From: Paroedura picta
Lineage: Eukaryota > Chordata > Lepidosauria > Squamata > Gekkonidae
Direction: 5' to 3'
Length of the DNA: 64,000 nt
NCBI RefSeq assembly: GCF_049243985.1
Contig: NC_135382.1
Coordinates: 23,540,990 to 23,604,989 of the forward strand
Both the position numbers and the translations under genes were made by a program. Positions within the stretch are counted from its first letter, which is position 1, and every line of letters starts with the position of its first letter. The notes beneath the pieces are model-generated. The model did no database searches. It was not told where the DNA came from and was given only the letters and a program-made list of their open reading frames with translations. Below, in pieces: positions 20,701-32,700 of the stretch.

Positions 20701-23700
20701 TGCGGATTAATTGATGCAACAGTAATCCTTTTGGATGCCCTAGGCCAGGGGTAGTCAACCTGTGGTCCTTCAAATATTCATGGACTACAATTCCCATGAG
20801 CCCCTGCCAGCAAATGCTGGCAGGGGTTCATGGGAATTGTAGTCCATGGACATCTGGAGGACCACAGGTTGACTACCCCTGCCCTAGGCACATGCTGAGT
20901 ATCAAACATTCCTTGATGATCAGCGCATTAAAAGAATGCATTAGTTTTAGGCTTTAGCTACATATCAATGGCTGACTGTTTTGATGCCTTTTTACATTAA
21001 TGATTTTTATGCTCTTTTTATTATGTTTTCAACTTTCCTTTGCCAGCAGGTCTCTGAGACGGCATATTATGTTTTCTAAAATAAATAAAGATGTTGCTCA
21101 ACCAAGATCGCAACTGCATTTCAGGCCACGTTTTATGAAGTTTTACTAGCCGCCTGCAATTGTTGCTTTTAATTTCAAGGTTTATGTTTTTATGATGAAT
21201 TTTTATCACTGTTGTATTCCGCATTGAGCTCTGTAAGGAACGGAGGTGCCCAGTAAGTGTTTTAAATAAAATAAAAGCGTTCAGTTTTGCAAAATAAGGT
21301 TCAATTTCTACTTTCCAGGTTCAAATTAGGAATGCTGGACACTTACCACAGCTATATCGAAGGAGCACCTCATTGTTTTAGGCTCTATCCTGCAAGGAAA
21401 TAGAAAAACAATGGGGCAAGGAAGGAAAGAAGTACAAAGGCAAACCCTCCCCTGCACCCTTTGCATGACAATGAACACGCCAGCACTCAACTAATGGACC
21501 AGCAATACATACACAGCCTCAGTGGGATGCAAAACCAGCTGCTTTTGCACATATGAAGTTTGGATTGTAACTGTGACATCCTGTGGAGGGAAACAGAGCC
21601 ATAAGTAAAGGATACATCAGTGCATTGGTCATGATTTCTTGCATGCTAATCAGCTTCGATAGGGTCCAATTGAGCCAAAAGCATTGGCTTCTTTGTGATT
21701 GGGAAATCATAAAATCATAGAGTTGGAAGGGGCCATACAGGCCATCTTGTCCAACCCCCTGCTCAACGCAGGATCAGCCCTAAGTGGGCCAACCCCATGT
21801 CCAGGGAGGTAGTAGAAAGAATGGTCAAGTCACAGCTGACTTCCGGCGACCTCTGGGGTTTTCAAAGCAACAGACATTCAGAGGCGGTTTGCCATTGCTG
21901 GCCTCCACATCATGACGCTGGTAGTCCTTGGAGGTCTCCCGTCAAAGTATTGGCCAGGGTCAGCCTGCTTAGCTACTGGGAACTACTGAGATTGGGCTAG
22001 CCTGGGATATCCAGGTCAGGATGACAAATCAACTAACCTTTTCAAAGTATATAACCAGTGGGGTTTCTGTATCATGTGAAGAAACACTGAGCTCCACAGC
22101 CACGGATGACTTCACCACAGTCCCTTTGGGCTGGAGGATAATTTGGGGAGGACTGAGACTCCATACTTTAGCCAGGGAATCATTGTAGGAGGCACCCTGG
22201 AAAATCTGCACAGCAAAGGAAGAGGACATAGGATAGCCACTGCCGCTCCCAGAAAAAACTATAAAGAAGGGTCTGGATAAGTGGCATGTTTTGCCACAAT
22301 GTCAGCACAAACAGGCATTTTTTTAAAACTGGGAAACTGGCATGTGAAAGGGAGGAACATTACCCTTCCTTTACTTACCAGTTCTTCCTTCCCTGCAAAT
22401 ATATTCTCCCTCACCCCACAGCCAACCTTGAAGTTTAGGAGTCCATCAAAAGAATGTCATGATGAGAAGGCAGGTGGTACAGGTGTGTGTGTGTGTGTGG
22501 AGGGTGCTAGTTGGTGGTGAGGAAAGGGTTGCTCTCCTCCACAAATATTCCCCTCCCCGCACATGAGTGTTATGATGGCCCAAACATGGAGTTGCTCCAG
22601 AATATGGAATTCCAGCCTGCTTTCTGCATTTAAAAGCATGCCTTAGAAGTATGCCCAAACCAGCAATTTCTGAATTAGGTGTGGTGTCCACTAAATTAGG
22701 ATTACCAGCAACCTGCAGGCATTTTGGAGGGTTGGAGCATGCAAACAGGAAGTAGTCACAGAGACTGGATGGATTCCTAGAGCATTGCATACCCATGACC
22801 TGAAGTACCATCCCTACATTGATGACCTCACCATCCACTCCCATTTTCTCCCACCATTCAATTGCCCAAGAGTGGGCCGGTGTTGGGAGTCAGGCCGCCC
22901 GCCCTAGCCTACGTAACTTCCAAGCACAGAAATCAGCTGCACAGAGAGAGACATTCATTGTTTCGTTGTACCCAAACTATTCTAGTCAGCCAGGAAAATG
23001 AAAATAGAAAACACAAGATACTGATTTATTTTAGAGACACAACTAATTTATTCTTTCTTAAATAATCTTATCGCATATGACTTTCCGATTGGATTAACAT
23101 CATCAACCCATGCTTCAGTTTCAATCCATGCTTCAGTAATATTTGTTGTGTGTGTGTGTGTGTGTGTGTTTGCTATGCTAATCTGGGATCTGATTAAAAG
23201 TTACCTTTTGCACAATCTCCTGGTCAGATTCCAGCTCTTCATTTTTAAACATTTCCTGTAAAAAAGGAAGTTGGATTCTGTGTTAATATGGGATTAATGA
23301 ACTGGAAACCCTAACAACAAAACACTGTTTTGAACCCAAGGAACACTATAACAACTTGGATTTTCTTCTCTTTGTGTAGAACGTAGAGAGCCAGCTTTGG
23401 CATGTAGTTAGTGTGTTGAAACTAGATCTGGGAGGTTCATGTCTGAGTTGCCATTGAATTTTTATTTTAGGGTTCCTGCAGATCCTACAACCTGAGGAAG
23501 GGAGAGTTCAGGTAAGGGAGGGACCCCAGTGGAGTCCATCTTCCAAAGCAGCCCATTTGTCCAGAGGAACTGATCTATGTAGTCTGGAGAACATTTGTAA
23601 TTATAGGAGGTCTCCACGTCCCTCCTGTAGGTTGGCAACCCTACCGACATCAAGAAGGAAGCCAGGTCATACACTCCCTAGGCCTGGTACAATTCTCTGG

Positions 23701-26700
23701 AGCTAAGGCTTGGTGCTTCTTATTGGCTACAAACCAGCTTTTCCACATTTCACCTCCCCCTTCACATCGCTTCGCCCTCAGCTGAAGAACAGTCAAATAG
23801 GTTCCCTGCAGTCCTTACCTGTAATTCTTCCCCTGTGATGGTCAACATCAGACGGTCATCTAGGAAGGCTGCCCAGATCACAGAGCTGAGGACATGCTCC
23901 GAAAACCAGAAAGAGACCATTTTGGATTCAGACAGTAGAGATGGTGCAAACACTGACTCATGGAAGCTGTCCGAGTAGTTCTTGTACATGAGGAGGCCCT
24001 TCCAAAAGAAGATAATGCATTACACTCATTTACCAGAACAGAAGCTCCTGTTTACACAGTAACCCAGTAACAGAGTTGCTTCCCGGCCTGTTCATTCTGC
24101 TGAGAGGTTGTCTCTGTCCAGCAGGGAAAAGTTCCCAAAACCACGCACAGCACACAGCATGGTTTGTCATTTGGAAATCCAGTGACAGGGCTGGAATCTC
24201 ATTGGTTCAGGGGGAGACTAGAGACATGGAGGGCAATGTGGCTATGGAGTTTCTATCAGGTTCGGTTTGCCCCATGCATAGCCTGCCTTCCTGCTGAACC
24301 TGGTTTTATTTTCCTAGTGCATTCACAGCCTGTGCTGAACTTGCCTCTTCTCACTGGTGGAAGTCAAATCGGTTGGGCCATGTTTTTCATGGGATAATGG
24401 CACCTATCATGCAATCCCTTTGCTGGTGGGGAGATTACAATCACAAGCCATTTGGATTTGGGCGTTTCAGCCCCCCTTCCTGGGGGAGACGGATCAGGAT
24501 GAGATCCCTGCTGCTTCTGCTGAATTGGCTGCAAAGGGCAGTCTAGGCGTAGCAGCAGTGGTCCCCATCCACGCCCTTGCACCATGCAGAAGGATCACAA
24601 TTTAAGTCCCAGCCACCATCCGGTGCTCTACTTTTCCCCTTCCGCCACTGGGAGCAAGGGCCGGCTCCATTCCGAGGCAGACAGGGGTTCCCCAGCATTT
24701 TTCCTGGAAACGTTTTTAAAAAATGGGCAGGGCAAGGTGAGGTTTTTGCCCAGCAAGGTTCCTTATTGACCACTGGAGATTTTATTTGCAGTGTATATCT
24801 TTTAAAATGTCGCTTTAGCAGCCACTGCCATCAAGGCCAAGGATCTTCACTGGCTCCGCCCTCTTGCGCAGCCATTTTGAGGGAAGCAGCATTTTTGGGA
24901 CCGCACCTACCCCATCTGTATCAAAATCCCAAAGGTTTCCATAGGCTTGAGAAGGTTGGGGACCCCTATTCGAGCATTTCTGCCACTGTGCTCCTTCCCG
25001 ACACCTCTCCTGAACCTCAAAGCTTTTTTCAACCGTGGTGGCCTTGACCCACATGGCCCAGGCCAGCCTGCTCTTGGAAGCTCAACAGGGTCAGCCATGG
25101 CTAGTACTCGGATGGGAGACCACCCAGGAAGCCCAGGTTTGATAGGAAGAGGCAGGCAATGGCAAATCACCTCTGTTAATCACTTGCCTTGAAAACCCCT
25201 TAAGAGAGGTTGCCATCAGTTGGTTGCACATCGACAGCACTTTCAGTAAGTGTGGACACCAGCACCCCTCCTAAGGAGCTACACATCCCACCGTTCTTGG
25301 CTTTGGAAATAGTGTGCAGCGAAAGCTCATTGGTGCCCCACCGACTTAAGGAGCGCCCCATGCCCCCCCTTCCCACTGAAATTGGAGATTTGCCTTCCTT
25401 ATGGATGGTGCTTTACCTTATGTTGTGTTTCAATGTATTTTGCTTGTATTACTGGAAGCGATGCCAGAGAAACGTCCACTCCTATATTCCCGTACCGGAC
25501 AAAACTTTCTGCCGGGAAATGTTTTCAAAAATTGTGTTGACCAATCAGCTCATTAAGGTCATCTAAAACTACAATAACAAAAGTACCCCCCGGCCCCACC
25601 CCGGCCCAAAAAAGGATATCTTACCTTAATCATGACATCTTTTATATTTGTGACACCCCTTTTGGACTCAAATATTTCTCTTTTATATTCATCCGATATT
25701 TTAATTGTGTATTTAAACTTTGGTCTGAAATGGTCTGAATGACAGTCCTAGAATCAGAGTTGGAAGGGGCCCTATAGGGCCATCTAGTCCAATCTCCTGC
25801 TCAATATAGGATCAGCCTACAGCATCCTTGATGTGGATCTGTCCAGCTGCTGCTCACCACTTCCTTAGGCAGTCAGTTCCACTGCTGAACTACTCTGTTT
25901 GAATTGTTTTGTTCATGGTATCTAGCTGCTACCGTTCTACATGTAGTTTAAACCCATTACTGCGGGTTCTAACCTCTGCTGCCAACAGGAACCGCTCCCT
26001 GCCCTCCTCTAAATGACAGTCGTTCAAATACTTAAAGAGAGCAATCATGCCCCTCCCTCCCTCATGCACCATTTTTTCTGGGTGACTTATTTAAACATTT
26101 GTTCTCTGTAGGATTGCTAACCTCCAGGTGGGAGATCTTCCAGAATTACAACTGGTCCCTCGACTACAGAGATCAGTTCTCCCTGGGAGAAAAACAAGAG
26201 CTTCAGAGCACGGCCTCTGTGGCACCCTATCTCCTAGAGAAAATGGCTGCTTTGGAGGGTGGGCTCTAGGCCAGGGGTGGTCAACCTGTGGTCCTCCAGA
26301 TGTCCATGGACTACAATTCCCATGAGCCCCTGCCAGCAAATGCTGGCAGGGGCTCATGGGAATTGTAGTCCATGGACATCTGGAGGACCACAGGTTGACT
26401 ACCCCTGTTCTAGGGCACTGTGCCCCACTGAGCTCCTGGTCCTCCTCGGGCTCCACCCCTAAATCTCCAGGAATTTCTCTACCTGGATGGAGCCCCGCCC
26501 CCATCCCCTGCAGGGGGCCAGGGAGGACCCGCAACCCTAATGAAAGATCACTCGGTACATGGGGCTCAGCAAACCAAGCCCATCCGCTTCCTTGCTGTTG
26601 TTTACCTCCTACGCCTTGCAGAAATTCAGCCAACACTTGAGTGAGGAAGTTAATTTCCTTACACACCTAAAAAAAAAAAAAAAAGAGGAGAGGAGAGGAG

Positions 26701-29700
26701 AAGTTCACATTTACAAATTCTGTGCCTCCCCTGCAGGCATTTGATGACACGAAGCGCACCTCTTCAGGCGGGCCTTGTATTCAGAAAAGCCCAGCAACCA
26801 TAAATCACCATTCATTGCTATATGCCTGGCTTGTGGTGATCCTAAAAGCAGGCTTACCTGCAGACCAGGGAGGGGAGTCTTTATCATCTTAACCAAAAAT
26901 ACAATTTAAAAAATGCTGCTTATCCTTTTTTTTTTTTGTTTTAATGCAGCTGAACTAAGTCTTTCCATGCAAGGGGGGAGGGGGGGTCACGGGATTTTGT
27001 AAGCAGCTGTCAATTGAAAGTAGGGTTGCCAGCCTCCAGGGGGGACCTGGAGATCCCTTGGAAGTTAAACTCATCTTCAGACTACAGAGGTCAGTTCTCC
27101 TGGAGAAAATGCTTTCTAGGGTAGGATGAATGGCACTGTATCCCACTGGGGACCCTATCCTCCATCTACAAGTCTCCAGGAATCTACCAGCCTGGATCTG
27201 GCAACCCTAGCCCGCATTGGTGACCACAGATGGGACCTGGAGACTCTGGCTGAAGGGGTGGGGAGACTAGATGGGAGGGAGAATTTGTCTTTTCTTGCAT
27301 CGGAGAGTTTACAGAGGAGGGGAAGATTTGGGGGTGGGGAGAAATTCCTGAAGTGTTTTATTTGCCTGGCCCTGTAATTCTTCATGGGCCCCTAAATCTT
27401 GTTGCCTCTAAATCATAAGTAAGTTGGACGTGAACTGGTGCCACCTGAAGACCAGGTAGGATTTCACTGTACTGGCATGAGGGTGGTGTAGATACGGAGA
27501 AAAATGTTACACTGTTAACTTAAACACCCGGCCAATCAAAAAATGACTGCGCATGCACATTGCCTTCAGAATATTGAGTAGCACATTGTTCATGAGGAAA
27601 AGGGAGATTGGAATGCAGTTTAGGAAAAGAGGAAGGCCCAACATGAGAGTCAATAAAGGAAACCACCGTCTGCAGCAGGGGTAGTCAAACTGCGGCCCTC
27701 CAGATGTCCATGGACTACAATTCCCACGAGCCCCTGCCAGCATTTGCTGGCATGGGCTCGTGGGAATTGTAGTCCATGGACATCTGGAGGGCCGCAGTTT
27801 GACTACCCTGCCTGGCTGTTAATGCTAAGGCTTTTGGGAGACCATTAACTTGTAGGACTGCCAGAAGTCAGAAGTGACTTGATGGCACACAAGCACCTTG
27901 AGAACAATTCTTCACCCATTTTCCCCACAATTCTTCATGAACCCACAACTCCTGTAGAATAACTAGACCAAATTCTATTGGGGTATTAGCCATTAGAAGG
28001 GCAATCTTTTCCTTGAGATCATAGTTGCAGGCTTTAAAATTGCAATCCCTGTTTGACCGGCCCTGCCAGGAATGCATATTTCAAAGATGCCAGTCACTTA
28101 GGGAGCATTGTGGAAGTACAACATTTTCCGTTTTGTAAAGAGTTCAAAACTTTTTTTCTGGCTAAGATATCCTGGCTGAGATAGCCTAGGGTAGCCTGGC
28201 CTTGTCACATCTCAGAAGATAAGCAGGGTCAGTATTTGGATGCGGGACTTCCCTGGAATACCTGGTCATGCTGTGGAGGCAAGCAGTGGCAAACCAGCTC
28301 TGAATGTTTCTTGCCCTGAGAACCTTTCAGAAATAACTTGATGGCACTTTCCACTACCACATGAATAGGGAACTACGGTACAAGCCACCATCAAAACATA
28401 GCGTTATGGAAATTGGGGCATCTGAAAAACCTATTAAAAAAAAAAGAGTTGGTTTTTATACACTGCTTTTCTCTGCCTGGAGGAATCTCAAAAGCAGATT
28501 ATGATCACCTTCCCTTACTCTCCCCACACACTGTGGGTTGGATGGGGCTGAGAGATCGCTGACAGGACTGCTCTGTGAGAACAGCACTATCAGGACTGTG
28601 ACTGGCCCAAGGTCACCCAGCTGGCTGCATGTGGAGGAGCGGGGGATGAAACCTGGCTCACCAGATTAGAAGCCACCATTCTTAACACTGCAGCAACCAC
28701 TATACCAAATGGCATACGCTGATTGCATCCAATTGGAATTCTCACTGAACGGAATAAGCTCAGGAACAGTTCATATAAATGAATGTTGTTCTACTGCCTT
28801 ACAAGGCCCTGGGATATAGAAAGAAACAATGGAAAACTGGAGAAGCTGCCCGCTGAGTCCAGCCTTCAGTCTGTCAGGGGTTGTATTGTCTTTGCTGTTC
28901 CAGAGCTTGGTATGAATACTGCCAGCTGTCTGAACTTTATATGTTCATGCTTCTTACCTGGCTTTTGAGAACCAGCTTCAAGGTAAAGGAGATGAAGTTT
29001 GTAAAAAGCTGCTTTATCCATCCGGGGCTGTAAAGAGAAAGGCGGGATGCAAGGCTCCAAAGGCAAACAAAAGACTTGCTTAATAAAATCAGAGTCCAGT
29101 AGCACTTTTAAGGCCAACAAAGATTTATTCAAGGCATGAGGTTTCAGTTGCAAGCACTCTTCCTCAGACTAAGAACTCCCTACATCAGTGGTCCCCAACC
29201 TTTTCGAGGCTGGGGACCGGCAGGGCAACTGCCCGCCTGCGCATGCGCGGCCATGCCCGTGCATCGCGCATGAGCGGCCGGGCCGCAGATGCGCGATGCA
29301 CAGGCGTGGCCCTGATTCCCTCTCCCCCCTCTCCCGCAGTAAGAAGCTTCCCGGGCCGCAAGCTAGCGGCCCGGGAAGTTTCTTACTGCAGGGGGGGTGG
29401 GGAGAGGAAGCTGTGGCCTGCCACCGGGCCGCAGCCCGTGGGTTGGGGACCACTGCCCTACATGACAGTGGGAATATATAGCAAGAATTAATTCTGTTAA
29501 ATTAGTTTACACATTAGTCACACATCCACATACAGCCATATGATAATTATTTGCCAAAACAGCCAATCAATCCCCTAGAAATCAGTTGTAGTTCATAAAA
29601 ACCTAGGAGAAATAAAACTGTACATAGTTTACTAATGTAACAGAATTAATTTTTGCTAATTTTTGCCACTGTCATGTAGGGAGTTCCTAATCTGAGGAAG

Positions 29701-32700
29701 AGTGCCTGCACATGAAAGCTCACACCTTGAATAAATCTTTGTTGGTCTTAAAGGTGCTACTGGATTCTGATTTTATTGTGCTACTTCAGACCAATATGGC
29801 TACCCATTTGAAAAGATTGGCTTGGATTTTAATCCAGCGAGATACAAAGGACTCTCAAGAGGGGTTGGAACAGAAAGGCAGGACCAGTCTACCACTAAGC
29901 TCTCGGAGGAGCTACGAGCCCTGCAGGAGCTTCCAACATTTCGCAGGCCCTGCAAGACGGAGCTCTTCCACCATATACTCTGCCATCTCTTTCTCTTTTG
30001 TTAGGCAGCTATTCCAAAATGCAGCCTGTAGCAAATATGGAAGCCCTTCCTTCCCTCCCTCACCCACCCACCCGCCTACCCTCCCCCTCACTGGGCAATG
30101 TCAAACACAGCGGCACATTTCAGCAGAAACAACGTACTCTTTATCTCCCTGGAGGTGCAGGATCAGCTTGTGGAAGGTCAGATAACAATCCGAGGAGTCT
30201 GCCGCCACTTTCTCGTTCTCCTTTTCGCAGGCTGCCCAGAAGGGAAAGAAAGGCCTCCAAAGTTAACCCTGGCTCAGTTGGGGGTGGCTTTCTGTCTTTC
30301 TACAGAGAGTGGCTCAAGCGAAGTCTCTTTGCTCAGGGACCCACTTGGCAGGAAGGCACAGAGCCGATGACTTCATGTCACACTTAAGAAGCATGTCTTG
30401 GCAAACTGAATTGCACCCTGTTAGATGCCCCCTTCAAGAGCCTCTTGTGGCGCAGAGTGGTAAGGCAGCGGACATGCAGTCTGAAAGCTCTGACCATGAG
30501 GCTGGGAGTTCAATCCCAGCAGCCGGCTCAAGTTGACTCAGCCTTCCATCCTTCTTAGGTCAGTAAAATGAGTACCCAGCCTGCTGGGGGGTAAACGGTA
30601 ATGACTGGGGAAGGCACTGGCAAGCCATGAAAACGCTAGAGGGCGTCACCCCAAGGGTCAGACATGACCCGGTGCTTGCACTGGGTGTACCTTTACCTTA
30701 GATGTCCCCTTCTCTCTATTGCTTCTCAAAGCAAGAGACGTTATACTGTGTCAATCACCCTTGCTCGGCAGTTTCCGAGAGTAGCCGTGTCGGACTGCTG
30801 TAGAACAAGTGAGACTTGAGACCTTAGATGCTAGGAAGATCCCTTTGAGAGCCAGTTTGGTGTAGTGGTTAGGAGTGCGGACTTCTAATCTGGCATGCCG
30901 GGTTCGATTCTGCGCTCCCCCACATGCAGCCAGCTGGGTGACCTTGGGCTCGCCACGGCACTGATAAAACTGTTCTGACCGGGCAGTGATATCAGGGCTC
31001 TCTCAGCCTCACCCACCCCACAGGGTGTCTGTTGTGGGGAGAGGAATGGGAAGGCGACTGTAAGCCGCTTTGAGCCTCCTTCGGGTAGGGAAAAGCGGCA
31101 TATAAGAACCAACTCTTCTTCTTCTTCTTGTCAGATATGAGTAGGAATGGATATCTGAGTCCTTTTATCCCAGTCCGAAGCTGGGAGGGTGAGGCATACT
31201 GTAATCCAGGCTTTCTCAGTCGGGGATTTGTGAAACTCTGGGGTCTCTTGACAGCCCTGGAAGGGTTTTCCAAATGAGAGGGAGTTAATTAATTTAAATG
31301 TGTTTTTTTAAATTGTTAAACATTTATTGGGCGATAGGACCCAATATGGTCATAGTGCCCCCCCATTGGCCAATGATGGGCCTGGAGGGGGTGGGAAAGG
31401 GAGGGGCCCTGGGTGGGCAGGTACAGGGCTATGTTTCCTAACCAGATTCTGCCCATTCGTGCCTTTCTGGGGCTTCTCTAAGCCTGAAGAATGTTTCAGG
31501 GATTTCTCAATGGTAAAAAAGTTGAGAATCCCATGTCCCTATTCATCCCCGGGGGATCTATCATTCTGAAAGTTCAGCAATCTCATGTTGCAATTTCCCC
31601 TTTGAGCTTCTTTCTCATAGATGTAGCAGGGACACCATCTCACATGATAAAAAGTACCCTTGACTTACCTACCATAGCTGGCAGCAGCAGAGGGATTATT
31701 CCTAGTTAGCAACTGTACAGCCTTTCCATGAGTACTTACACAGTCTGGTGTTTATCTGGAGATCGATGGAAGATTCAATTTCAAAGTCAATCAAATGAAT
31801 GAGTCTCAGCCTGCCAGGAGAAACACAAAAGAGAATTCCCAAGCCACAGTTGTTTAGTTCAGCACAGAGAAGCTCTTAAGCTGAGCTCCATCAGGGTTGC
31901 TTGGGCTTGGGAAAGAGCATGGAGAGGAAGAACTGCAAAGACCCATTAAAAAGGTAAAGGTAAAGGTATCCCCTGTGCAAGCACCGAGTCATGTCTGACC
32001 CTTGGGGTGACGCCCTCTAGCGTTTTCATGGCAGACTCAATACGGGGTGGTTTGCCAGTGCCTTCCCCAGTCATTACCGTTTACCCCCCAGCAAGCTGGG
32101 TCCTCATTTTACCGACCTCGGAAGGATGGAAGGCTGAGTCAACCTTGAGCCGGCTGCTGGGATTGAACTCCCAACCTCATGGGCAGACAGATTCAGACAG
32201 CATATCGCTGCCTTACCACTCTGCGCCACAAGAGGCTCTGCAAAGACCCATTGCTAGGCAGTAAAAGCACAAGCCTTGCATACATGACTCCTGATTCATC
32301 CCCTACTATCTCCAATAGACCTTGGGGAATGGAACCCTGGCTGAGCCAGCAGAGTTAGTGGCAACGAAATTAAGCAACATTGGATTGGAAGGACCAATTC
32401 TAGAATTTACAGTGAGTTAGGAATCCCAGGTCCCTAGGGGACTCATGACCTTGAATTTGTTGATGAATTATTATCCAGTTTAGCTATTTCACACTGAATT
32501 CTCCCTTTTAAGTTCCTTTGTACGAGAGCTGTAATGATCCTTTTAAAGGGGGAAGCTGAGATCTGAACTGAGGAATTCCTCTGTGCAAAGCAGACAGTGT
32601 TCTACTATGCCATGGCACTTAAGAAGCAGCTGTTTCATATCAAGCCAGGGCATTAATCCTCTCCTCTGACAGGCAGTGATTTTCTAAGGGCTCACCTCAC

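Noticed and set aside
25080-25125. 5S rRNA gene
   Set aside because: Only the 3'-half signature is present, fused to a SINE body.
26091-26666. 191-residue minus-strand ORF
   Set aside because: Runs through a MITE and a repeat; only its first 17 or so residues are real, as CETP exon 7.
30847-31131. tRNA gene
   Set aside because: tRNA-like boxes belong to a SINE head with SINE body and tail; no full cloverleaf is supported.
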